64,000 nucleotides of DNA from Owenia fusiformis. Taxonomy: Eukaryota > Annelida > Polychaeta > Sabellida > Oweniidae. Under the pieces are notes generated by a model. It ran no database searches. It saw only the letters and a program-made list of their open reading frames with translations, and was not told the DNA's origin. Both the position numbers and the translations under genes were made by a program. The stretch spans positions 16,360,020-16,424,019 of the forward strand of contig CAIIXF020000012.1 in NCBI GenBank assembly GCA_903813345.2, in the 5' to 3' direction. The stretch's first letter is position 1. Every line of letters starts with the position of its first letter. Of this stretch, positions 54,640 through 64,000 are shown one piece after another.

Positions 54640-57000
54640 CTGAAAGTACTTAAAAAAGGAAAAAAGTCAGCAATGATTTGACTTTTTTCCTTAATAGTGA
54701 TAAGTAGATATACCCGTCTCACTGGAATGGCCATTTTCAGATATGAGTATATTCACATATCACTTTTAAGAGAATTAATATGTAAAATGTCACCACTGGC
54801 CATTTGTTAAAGATGCAATCTGTTACAATGGATGAACACTAATTGCTAATCGCAATCCATAAAAAAAGATTTGTCCACAGAACTTTACATGTAACATTAT
54901 GTTACTACTTTTGGTGGTGACATAAAAAAGCTCACCATGTGAGCTAAAAATGAAATCATTGCTGAGTAAGTACAGTTTACTAAGAACTATGAACATATCA
55001 TTATATCATCGATGAATCAATTGGCAACTTGTTACTTTGAAAGTAAGCATCATAATATCGATCAAAATTAAATTGATAGAATAAGAACTATTTTCCCAGT
55101 AGTTGCAGAACATAAATTACCAAACACATGCAAACTGTTCCGCTGTGTTGCAGCCCCAAGACCTGCTTTGCTGGAAATACAAAAAAGATGCTGTAATACT
55201 TGTATATACTAAATATAACAATTTAAACGAATTGCCAAAAAATAATCAATTAGGAGGGATGGAGTAAGGTAGTAATACATTTTAACTAGGTAATACAAAA
55301 CTGCTTCCAGCACTGCATCATTTTGTGGCTACTACCAAGTTAAACTTCTGGCTTAATTGTGATTTTGTGCAAGGAGAAAATTGATTTATTAGTATCTACT
55401 ATGCAACAGTAGTAGTCGTTGTCCAGAGCAGTTGCAGTCATCATCTTTCTTAAAACCACCTATATTGAGAAATATGGTTTTAATGACTACCTTAACTCCA
55501 AAGCAAGCAAGGGATTATCATTTGAAAAACCGGAACAATTTGCTTTTAACAATCAGAGTCTAGGTCATAAATACCTTGACAGTTGATTGCTTTTTGGACC
55601 AAAATATGGTCACATTTACACTGACCTCAACATGAGAAAAAATAGTTGAAAACAAAAATGGGCTACAAATAGGCTACAACACAGAGGATCATCTTCCAAC
55701 TCGCACCAAAAAAAAGAATTGAAAATCGAAAACTGGAAAACTGAGACTTAACATACTTCGTATGTTAACTCTCAGGTAAAAGTGAATTTATAAAAACAAC
55801 AATATGAAGACAACATTTCCAAATATGGCGCACATCTCTTCCATTTTGAAATGAACCATTGGTGGATTCCATTATTCTTTCATTTCAGAACATAGAACCT
55901 GTTAGGAAGCTTTCAAGCCAATCATGCCTTAACAAAGGATCAAACATTGGGTGACCATCCCCTCGCTCATGCCGTATGCTGTCCAGAGAGATTGAGAAGA
56001 ATAACAAGAATGACATCCTCGGCCATGCATCATTAGGATACATCGCATTAAAAAGATGAAATACAAGACCAGACCACTATCAATTCCTGATGGTATCCTT
56101 ACTGTAACACTGATGAGCAATGTCTACCTACCTAAAGAGTACAAGGTAACATGTATCAACTCCAATGCCATTCCGCTCAGATCCATGTGAATCCTTGCTG
56201 CGTCCTCACAAGATCTTAAGAATCACACTATATCCGTCATAGCCAACTAATCGTCACTGATGCTTGAAAGCAAAAATGAGTGGACCATCACCAGAATTCA
56301 CCGAGACCCCTCGGGAACTATCGAATGCACACCGGCACCACAGCAAAACATTGACCTACATCCTGGTGGGTGCAGGTCGACCACGTTTACTAACGAGTAA
56401 CTGTGGCTTTTATCAGCCATCAGAATATAGGCGAAACAAGAACCAAGTTCAACAATAAGAATCCAACACGGAAACTGTTGGTTGGGACTTACAGGGAACT
56501 GATACCTGGAACCCATGCATCTAGAGATTGATAGACACTGATCATCAGAATCACAGTGGAGATACCACAAGGAACATCAAATGGTATGATCAAGTAAGCC
56601 AGAGCTCTCAATGCAATGGATCAGAATGACCCATGCTCAACGATGCCATCCTTAGATATTCCTCAAAATCAATCGGGACAACATAAACCATGAACAAAGG
56701 AAGGCCTCCCAACCCTTGATCCAGTGTTAAGCCATGTTTAGCCATCCAGCTTCGTAGCAGACTCCACATTCCTCCACTCCAGAATAATGGGTCGGCCAAC
56801 AAAATCCACCGGTTCATTCAAAATGGAAGGTGCCCCACTAACGAGCAGAACCTGCCTCCCACCCATAGATGGAAATTATTGTCTAGCTGGAGATGACCCT
56901 TTAAATGACTATCATAACATAAAAAATGACTAACATAAAAAAGCAAGATTACTTAACTTGGGTGACAGGAACATTGCAACTCTATTACATCCAGGGTCGT
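54640..57000. other. Unclassified stretch before the satellite arrays
   Basis: No gene is supported. Region 55920-56850 is GC-richer than its surroundings and carries overlapping short frames on both strands, perhaps an old retroelement that I cannot identify. Confidence 0.3.
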
Positions 57001-57530
57001 GTTGAAGTAGCTTTCAGTGTACGGGTCATCTTGGCTTGGCTTCCCATGTGTGGCTCATACTCCAGCAGGTCATTAATCCTCCAGAGGGCAGCTTGGTTTC
57101 CAGTAGGTGGGTCATCTTCACTTGGATTCCCATGGTTTCCATTTGTGGTTTGATGCTTATTTGTGGTTCCTCTTCAAGCAGGTGGCTATCCTCCAACAGT
57201 TGACTCATCCTCCAGAGGGCAACTCGACTTCCTGTCGGATGGCCATCTTGGCTTGGCTTCCCATGTGGTGGTGATAATTCTACCAGAGCGCAGCTTGGTT
57301 TTCAGTGGGTGGGTCATCTTCACTTGGACCCCTATGGGTGGCTAGGTTTCAGTTTGTGGCTCGATGCTCATTTGTGGCTAATCTTGCAGCAGATGACTCA
57401 TCTTCCAGAGGGCAGCTTGACTTCCTGTAGGATGACAATCTTGGCTTGACTTCCAATTGATGGCTCAGCTTCCGTTTGTTCCTCATCTTCCAGCAGGTGC
57501 CTCGGTCTTCCAGAGGCCAGCTTGGATTCC
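57000..57530. repeat. Tandem repeat rich in CTTCCAGCAGGTG/GGCAGCTTGG
   Basis: Several units of about 110-140 bp repeat CCTCCAGAGGGCAGCTTGG, GGTGGGTCATCTTCACTTGG and TTTGTGGCTCAT. Confidence 0.75.
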
Positions 57531-57548
57531 TGTTTGTGGCTCAGATTC

Positions 57549-57925
57549 TAGTGGGCTTCTAAACTCCAGGCTAAAGGTAATCTGAAAGAAATTCTGAACA
57601 TTAGGAAATGAAATACTGTACTTACTTGGACATGATCCTAGAGACATATCCCATCCTCGACCTGAATCACATAAAGATATCACCAGAAGTAGTCATAACA
57701 ATATGGTATGTTGATACAAATGCTGCAGACAGACTGTTCAGATAGTAGTTCCAATCCAACTTTACATCTCCAAGGTCAAAGGAGTGCATCTGAAAGTACA
57801 TATAAAATAGGAAAAGTTAGTAAAGCTCTGAGAAGCATTATATTTTACTAGGATGCTTACTTATACAATAACCTGAAATTGCCTGCTGTTCACTCATATG
57901 AGTATACACACAGAAGTGAGAAAAC
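57549..57925. repeat. Segmental duplicate, copy 1 (with exon-like unit 57626-57789)
   Basis: Matches 61000-61380 from CTTCTAAACTCCAGGCTAAAG to GAGTATACACACA. Its minus strand carries acceptor tatgtactttcag and donor GTAAGT around a frame that begins MHSFDLGDVKLDWNYYLN and later hits a stop (DIFM*). Confidence 0.8.
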
Positions 57926-58890
57926 TGTCAATCCAAGTATAAGATATTCGCTAAGTTCTGTAGAGCTATCTGTCATCAAACTTCCTCAAGAGCAAATTTA
58001 CACAAGTTCCTCAGACTGTCAATCGAAGTATAAGATATTCGCTAAGTTCTGTAGAGCTATCTGTCATCAAACTTCTTCAAGAGCAAATTTACACAAGTTC
58101 CGCAGACTGTCAATCCAAGTATAAGATATTCGCTAAGTTTCATAGAGCTATCTGTCATCAAACTTCCTCAAGAGCGAATTTACACAAGTTCCGCAGACTG
58201 TCAATCCAAGTATAAGATATTTGCTAAGTTCTGTAGAGCTATCTGTCATCTAACTTCTTCAAGGGCGAATATACACAAGTTCCTTAGACTGTCAATCCAA
58301 GTAAATAAGATATTCGCTAAGTTCTGTAGAGCCATCTGTCATCAAACTTGCTCAAGAGCGAATTTACACAAGTTCTACAGACTGTCAATCCAAGTATAAG
58401 ATATTCGCTAAGTTCTGTAGAGCTACAGTGTACATGTTCACTCATATGAGTATACACACAGAAGTGAGAAAACTGTCAATCGAAGTATAAGATATTCGCT
58501 AAGTTCTGTAGAGCTATCTGTCATCAAACTTCTTCTAGAGCGAATTTACACAAGTTCCTCAGACTGTCAATCCAAGTATAAGATATTCGCTAAGTTCTGT
58601 AGAGCTGTCATCAAACTTCTTCAAGAGCGAATTTACACAAGTTCTTCAGACTGTCAATCCAAGTATAAGATATTCACTAAGTTCTGTAGAGCTATCTGTC
58701 ATCAAACTTCCCCAAGAGCGAATTTACACAGGTTCCTCAGACTGTCAATCCAAGTATAAGATATTCGCTAAGTTCTGTAGAGCTATCTGTCATCAAACTT
58801 CTTCAAGAGCCAATTTATACAAGTTCCTCAGACTGTCAATCCAAGTAGAAGATATCCGCTAAGATCTGAAGAGCTATCTGTCATCAGGCT
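57915..58890. repeat. 91-bp satellite, about ten copies
   Basis: Units of 90-92 bp: ACTGTCAATCCAAGTATAAG, ATATTCGCTAAGTTCTGTAG, AGCTATCTGTCATCAAACTT, CTTCAAGAGCGAATTTACAC. Identity is high, with a copy of GTTCACTCATATGAGTATAC inserted at about 58436. Confidence 0.95.
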
Positions 58891-59500
58891 AAGTGAAGTC
58901 AATGGTCAGTCAATTATTCCATGCAGCAAATCGACTATGTTCTTCAGATAGCAGAAAACTTCTAAGTTTTGTAGATCCATAAATCATCTAAGTTTTGCAG
59001 TTCAATTACTTCCCTAAATACGCCAGTTAATTCATCTAGATTCCAACATCAGTGGCTTATAATCATCTGTGACTACATCCTCGGGCTAATGAAGTTCAAT
59101 AGGCAAGTCAATCATTCAATGCCATGAATTGATTAAGTCCTTCAGTTAGCAGAAAACTTCCTAAGTTTTGTAGTTCCAAGAATCATCTTAAGTTTTGCAG
59201 TTAGCAAAAACGACAAAGTTTTATAGTTCCTAAAATCCAGTAAATCAGAGCCACATAGTCCCGTTCGTCAAAAGTCAATGTGCAAAAGGCTCCCGAGTCA
59301 CCTCAGCCGCTATATTTATACTCCAACATGTATAGAACATGTATATCCAATCATAGCTCACGTGAGGCTAATGCAATAGTTGATCGGTCACGTAGCAAGC
59401 AAGCTTTTACAAGATATAAAATAGGAAAAGTCAGTAAAGCTCTAAGAAGTATTATATTTTACTAGGATGCTTATGCAATAACCTGAAATTGCCTGCTGTT
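58891..59500. other. Degraded repeat border with small frames
   Basis: Two related passages at 58890 and 59090 share CAATGAGGCAAGTCAAT-like and GCAGAAAACTTCCTAAGTTTTGTAG words, a two-copy duplication of about 200 bp. No gene. Confidence 0.4.
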
Positions 59501-59574
59501 CACTCATATGAGTATACACACAGTAGGAGTATCCTCATGTAGCATTATCAGCTTTTCCAATGAATAGTTATCAG

Positions 59575-60010
59575 GGCACGGTATCCAAACTGTGTGCATA
59601 CTATGCAAGCATTTTGAAACGCTAACAAACTGCATGCCTTTCAAAATAGCATCATACAACTTAGAGTCCATGTTTTTAAACATCATTTTAAGACATTAAT
59701 TCTGCATTGTTTTATAGTAAATAATCCATTCAGTGGCTATTATTTGATTTCAAAATGTGATAGCAAAAACTATGCCAAGGTGAACGTAGGATTTAAAATA
59801 TAAGCAGATTAATAAAAAATTGTCATCATATTTTTTTGGGATTACCATCACATAAGCTGATATCACACTTTTCACAGATATAGAAAATACTTGGGTTTTG
59901 TTTGAAAGGAAATCTCGACCCAGTTCTCTCGTACATGCACAATACAAAATATTTCCTATATAAGTCAGATTATCATGAGAGAAATAAGGTAATAAAACAC
60001 AAACTGTGTG
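59575..60010. repeat. Relative of the 12699-14424 element
   Basis: CAAACTGCATGCCTTTCAAA, CATTGTTTT, AGCAAAAACTATG and AAAATATAAGCAGATTAAT follow in the same order as at 12760-12960. It is a diverged partial copy. Confidence 0.7.
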
Positions 60011-60589
60011 CATCAAAAGATTTCAAATTACATTAATTGCTTATAAATCGGACCACTACGAACGATTTAAGAGTTGACGTTCATAGAATCGATTGTATCG
60101 TCAATCACTGATAATAGCTAAATAAATCATGAATTACAAATTGATTGTTATGAAAATGATACGCAATATCTGAAGGAGCAAAGTTAGTTCTGAAGCATTT
60201 GATGCAAATATTTAAATGGTTCGCGTTGATTTACGAACAAACAAGTTGTTCGTATTACACATAGCCAGCCATGTCAATCAACCACACGAATGCAAACCAT
60301 CTTTGCCATATATGGACCTGAAAGGCATGATTATAAATTATGAATGAATCGTAGTGACATATTGACCCGGGGATATGCGCAACAGATTTTGAAAGCTAGT
60401 TCCACTAACTCAAAGCACGAGAGAGATGAAAAGAAAATGTATAAATATTTGATTTTTCTGACATTTTTCACTTTTTGGTTGGTATTAGCTAAAGTAGGTG
60501 TGAAGAGAGTTTGAGAGTGGCTTTGAGGTAGGTGCATGGTAGGCGCAGTTTTCAGTTGAGGTGGGCGCTGCTCCACGGAAGAATATGCT

Positions 60590-60700
60590 GGGGAGATGAT
60601 AGCTGTATTTGAGTTATTACATGGACAAACGGATGGACGGACAAACAGATGGAGGAACGGAAGGCAACTTTCCTATATCCCCCTCGAACTTTGTTCTGTG
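60590..60700 (-). repeat. GTCCGTCC-type dispersed repeat, reverse copy
   Basis: ACGGATGGACGGACAAACAG and GAGTTATTAC are the complement of the repeat at 3404 and 18590. Confidence 0.6.
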
Positions 60701-60999
60701 AGATTGAATGTTTTAAGAACATAGTTAATGAGGTATTACCATAATGAATAGTACCGTTGTAACTGGGCTAGCATGGTGTTGTGTTACTAGTTTTCTGGAC
60801 AAAAAATCCAAACTGAAAACCTTTAAATTTGACTTATTATCATTTATGACTAGAAATCCCCAAAATTGCTGACAATAACATGTTTTCTGTATAGATGTTG
60901 AACAAAAATAACTCTAACAGGAATCTTATCAAGAGGTTTTAAAACACTCTGCATATTGTTCACAGACAAACAGCCATTTTAGACAGAGGTTTGACTTTT

Positions 61000-61380
61000 A
61001 ATGGCCTTCTAAACTCCAGGCTAAAGGTAAATCTGAAAGAAATTCTGAACATTAGGAAATGAAATACTGTACTTACTTGAACAGGATCCTAGAGGCATAT
61101 TCCATCCTTGATCTGAATCGACGAAGAATTCATAAGAATATGGTATGCGGATACAAATGCTGCAGACAGACTGTTAAGATTGTAGATTCTATCCAACATT
61201 TCTGGTACAATACAGAACTTTACAGCTCCAAGGTCAGAGGAGTGCACCTGAAAGTACATACAAAATATGAAAAGTCAGTAAAGCTCTGAGAAGCATTATA
61301 TTTTACTAGGACACTTACCAATGCAATAACCTGAAATTGCCTGCTGTTCACTCATGAGTATACACACATTAGTGAGAAAA
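61000..61380. repeat. Segmental duplicate, copy 2 (with exon-like unit 61077-61247)
   Basis: Related to 57549-57925. The minus-strand unit has acceptor tatgtactttcag and donor GTAAGT; its frame begins VHSSDLGAVKFCIVPEMLD and also ends in a stop (DGICL*). Confidence 0.8.
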
Positions 61381-61439
61381 TTCTTGTGCAGCCACTTTAT
61401 CCCCATATTAGTATCAGCTTTTCCAATGAATAGTAATCA

Positions 61440-61575
61440 GGGTGTGGTATCCAAACTGCGTGCATACTATGCGAGCAGTTTGAAACACTAACAAACTGCA
61501 TGCCTATGAACATTGCATCATACAACTTAGAGTATGTTTTCAAACGTCATTTTAAGATATTACGTATTGTAAATT
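61440..61575. repeat. Short relative of the 12699-14424 and 59575 elements
   Basis: Shares GTATCCAAACTGCGTGCATA, CTAACAAACTGCATGCCT and CATTGCATCATACAACTTAGAG with those copies. Confidence 0.7.
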
Positions 61576-61769
61576 AATCGAATTAAAATGAAATTTTTCG
61601 ATCCAAGAAGAAGATTTGAACAAAATTATAAACTCCGCTTGACATAATTCTTGTCACTCTATTGTCTTCTTGAAGAGACACATTGGAACTTGGGATTCAT
61701 AGCCATTCAACCAAGCCACAGAAAGTATTGTATATTATAGTTGTTCAACCAAGGGCGAACGTAATACCC

Positions 61770-62125
61770 GAGAGTCCTACAAAAATGTTTATTATGAAAA
61801 AATAGAAACATTTTATACCAGGAAAAAGGAGATGGCAATTTATCGAAAATAGCAAAAAATCATGAAATAACCGAATTTTTCAGTCGAAGCGTGGGTAAAT
61901 TTCACATGGGATTTGAGTCTCAAAATTTGGTGTTTGGGCTCCTAGTATTATTAAGTAATAAAGAGTCCTACAAAAATGTTTATTATGAAAAAATAGAAAC
62001 ATTTTATACGCGGAAAAAGGAGATGGCAATTTATCGAAAAAAGCAAAAAATCATGAAATAACCGAATTTTCCAGTCGAAGCGTGGGTAAATTTCCCATGG
62101 GATTTGGGTCTCAAAATTTGGTGTG
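61770..62125. repeat. Two-copy tandem repeat, 191 bp
   Basis: AGAGTCCTACAAAAATGTTT begins at 61771 and again at 61962; the second copy is almost identical and is followed by CAAAATTTGGTGT as in the first. Confidence 0.9.
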
Positions 62126-62244
62126 CAGGTGTTTTAGGTCATGGACAACAGTAAGTCAAATGAGGAAGATGATCCGAAAGAAAGTTGGTTTTTCGCCATA
62201 TTTTGGACCACCCTACTACGTAATGTTGTATTGTACATCGTACA

Positions 62245-63140
62245 CTAATTAACAGATAAAAACATCCCTGAGAATTTCAAATGAATCCCTCAAACGGTTT
62301 GGCTGGAAACCTGTAGACAAGCCTTGACAGACAAGATTTTAGGACGGAAAATCCAAAATGGCCGCCTTAACATTTACCCAGAATGCCGAAAAACTGATCA
62401 GTTCTGAAGTTTTATAGGTAGAAACATCCCTGAGAATTTCAAATGAATCCCTCAAACGGTTTAGCTGGAAACCTGTAGACAAGCCTTGACAGACAAGATT
62501 TTAGGACGGAAAATCCAAAATGACCGCCTTAACATTTACCCAGAATGCCGAAAAACTAATCAGTTCTGAGGTTTTATAGGTAGAAACATCCCTGAGAATT
62601 TCAAATGAATCCCTCAAACGGTTTGGCTGGAAACCTGTAGACAAGCCTTGACAGACAAGATTTTAGGACGGAAAATCCAAAATGGGCGCCTTAACATTTA
62701 CCCAGAATGCCAAAAAACTAATCAGTTCTAAACTTTCAAAGCTAGAAACATCCCTGAGAATTTCAAATGAATCTCAAATGGTTTGGCTGGAAACCTGTAA
62801 ACAAGCCTTGACAGACGTCAAGATTTTAGGACGGAAAATCCAAAATGGCCGCCTTAACATTTACCCAGAATGCCAAAAAACTAAGCAGTTCTAAACTTTC
62901 ATAGGTAGAAACATCCCTGAGAATTTCAAATGAATCCCTCAAACGGTTTGGCTGGAAACGTGTAGACAAGCCTTGAGAGACAAGATTTTAGGACGGAAAA
63001 TCCAAAATGGCTGCCTTAACATTTACCCAGAATGCCGAAAAACTAATCAGTTCTAAACTTTCATAGGTAGAGGAACACCCATGAGAATTTCAAATGAATC
63101 CCTCAAACGGTTTGGCTGGAAACCTGTAGACAAGATTATT
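62245..63140. repeat. 162-bp satellite, about 5.5 copies
   Basis: AACATCCCTGAGAATTTCAA starts at 62261, 62423, 62585, 62747, 62910 and (AACACCC) 63074, giving 162-164 bp spacing. Each unit has CAAACGGTTTGGCTGGAAAC and CCAAAATGGCCGCCTTAACA. Confidence 0.96.
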
Positions 63141-63206
63141 CGGAACGCCCGCCCATGCCAACCGCCCAACTGCCCGGCAAACTGATTACAATATAGCACC
63201 TTAGGG

Positions 63207-63650
63207 TGCGATAAATTTGTAGAAAATGATTGATATATCCAGTAAAAACATAAGGAATCCTTTCAATAATCGACATGCTGATTCAAACAACACTACAGAG
63301 CAAAGTTACCCAAAATGATAGCAATCCATCCACTAGTTGCTGAGAAATCTGAAGAACATGTAAAGAAGTGATTAAAATGCAAGAACCGACAATTTTTACC
63401 TCCAAATTATTCGCTCCCCAGAGTCGATTTCTTCCTCAAGACACGTCCACTGTTAAAAATGGTAGTTCCTAGAGTTCTTAGTTTCCTTAGGTTCATTCCC
63501 GTATATTATTTTTAAGGAAGGACAGCCTAATAACGACTGCTATACACAAAAAACTTTGCTCTGTAGTGTTGTTTGAATCAGCATGTTGACTATTGAAAGG
63601 ATTCCTTATGTTTTTACTGGATATATCTAACAATCATTTTCTACAAATTT
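63207..63650. mobile_element. Foldback element with about 98-bp arms
   Basis: AAATTTGTAGAAAATGATTG...CTACAGAGCAAAGTT (63208-63305) is complemented by AACTTTGCTCTGTAG...CAATCATTTTCTACAAATTT (63551-63648). Arm identity is very high. Confidence 0.9.
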
Positions 63651-63651
63651 C

Positions 63652-63802
63652 AGGAAGCATCAACAACGACCTCCCTTATACTCTTAATAACCAGTACACA
63701 CTAATCGGAGGGCTTGCCCGACCCCCCAGACAAGCCCCTGTGACCCTTAGAGTGAAGGAACAGGGTCATGGAATATACTTTAATGTGAAACATAACAGAT
63801 AA
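63652..63802 (+). CDS. Possible terminal exon fragment
   Basis: After ctacaaatttcag the plus strand is open for 50 codons: INNDLPYTLNNQYTLIGGLA, RPPRQAPVTLRVKEQG, then a stop. Base composition is more gene-like than its surroundings, but the acceptor is made by the neighbouring foldback arm. No family is recognised. Confidence 0.3.
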
Positions 63803-64000
63803 ATATTAAAGAGATCAAGATCTATCGGCAAACAAAGGAAAGACTAAAAATCGTGTTACTCTAATCATCGATGCAAACTTTTAATAAATTTAAATTTATC
63901 TATGAAACGGAAGCCCATGATTCACGACACAACATATGCGACACAAGGACAAAGCCTAAAGTTTGTAAAATTGCAATTCAAGTTGATACTTCTAGAAAAG
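63803..64000. other. Window end, nothing recognised
   Basis: AT-rich sequence with no frame or repeat that I can support. Confidence 0.3.

Overview
The window is AT-rich animal-type nuclear DNA. It has long spliceosomal introns with GT/AG borders, exons mostly under 250 bp, and dense MITE-, LINE- and satellite-type repeats. There are no bacterial operons, no rRNA and no convincing tRNA. The gene families (lectin-like secreted proteins and a PQQ propeller enzyme) and the repeat style suggest a marine invertebrate, perhaps a hemichordate or other deuterostome; that placement is inference only. An exact 500-N assembly gap lies at 49184-49683.

Two multi-exon genes can be rebuilt with consistent splice phases. 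Gene A (+ strand, 780-15270, six exons, about 458 aa) encodes a secreted protein: a signal peptide split over two exons, an AbfB (arabinose-binding beta-trefoil, CBM42-like) segment, a middle domain I cannot name with a PGDVTG motif, and a C-terminal cysteine-rich domain resembling fucolectin/F5-8 galactose-binding folds. Gene B (- strand, 38302 down to 19296, fifteen exons, 749 codons) encodes a secreted PQQ-dependent quinoprotein dehydrogenase of the membrane glucose dehydrogenase/polyvinyl-alcohol dehydrogenase type. At least seven propeller repeats are visible, and the catalytic Asp and Lys have the spacing I recall for E. coli mGDH. The two genes are tail to tail, about 4 kb apart.

Gene B has three striking features. 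(1) Its first three exons lie in a 2480-bp unit that is duplicated in tandem and nearly identical (35933-38412 and 38413-40891). (2) Exon 5 carries an in-frame TGA, where a GGA glycine codon is expected, and a second acceptor of the same phase just downstream would splice it out. (3) Fragments of its exon/intron borders occur again at 29296-29340 and 48955-49150.

The introns are filled with terminal-inverted-repeat elements: a four-part nested set at 9431-11906, a 1.7-kb element at 12699-14424, a 4.9-kb TTAA-flanked element at 21457-26369 that contains a LINE remnant split by a MITE, a 2.4-kb element at 30059-32456 with another inside it, and several small foldback MITEs. A 22-bp minisatellite lies at 6540-7225.

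Right of gene B are a nested mobile element (42456-43740), a Helitron/Helentron-like element (43774-45722), GACCTT-rich repeats (46700-47100) and then the gap. From 52.7 kb to 63.2 kb the sequence is mostly tandem repeats (about 107, 91, 191 and 162 bp periods) and segmental duplications. These include three related minus-strand exon-like pieces at 54.5, 57.7 and 61.2 kb. No intact gene was found there.
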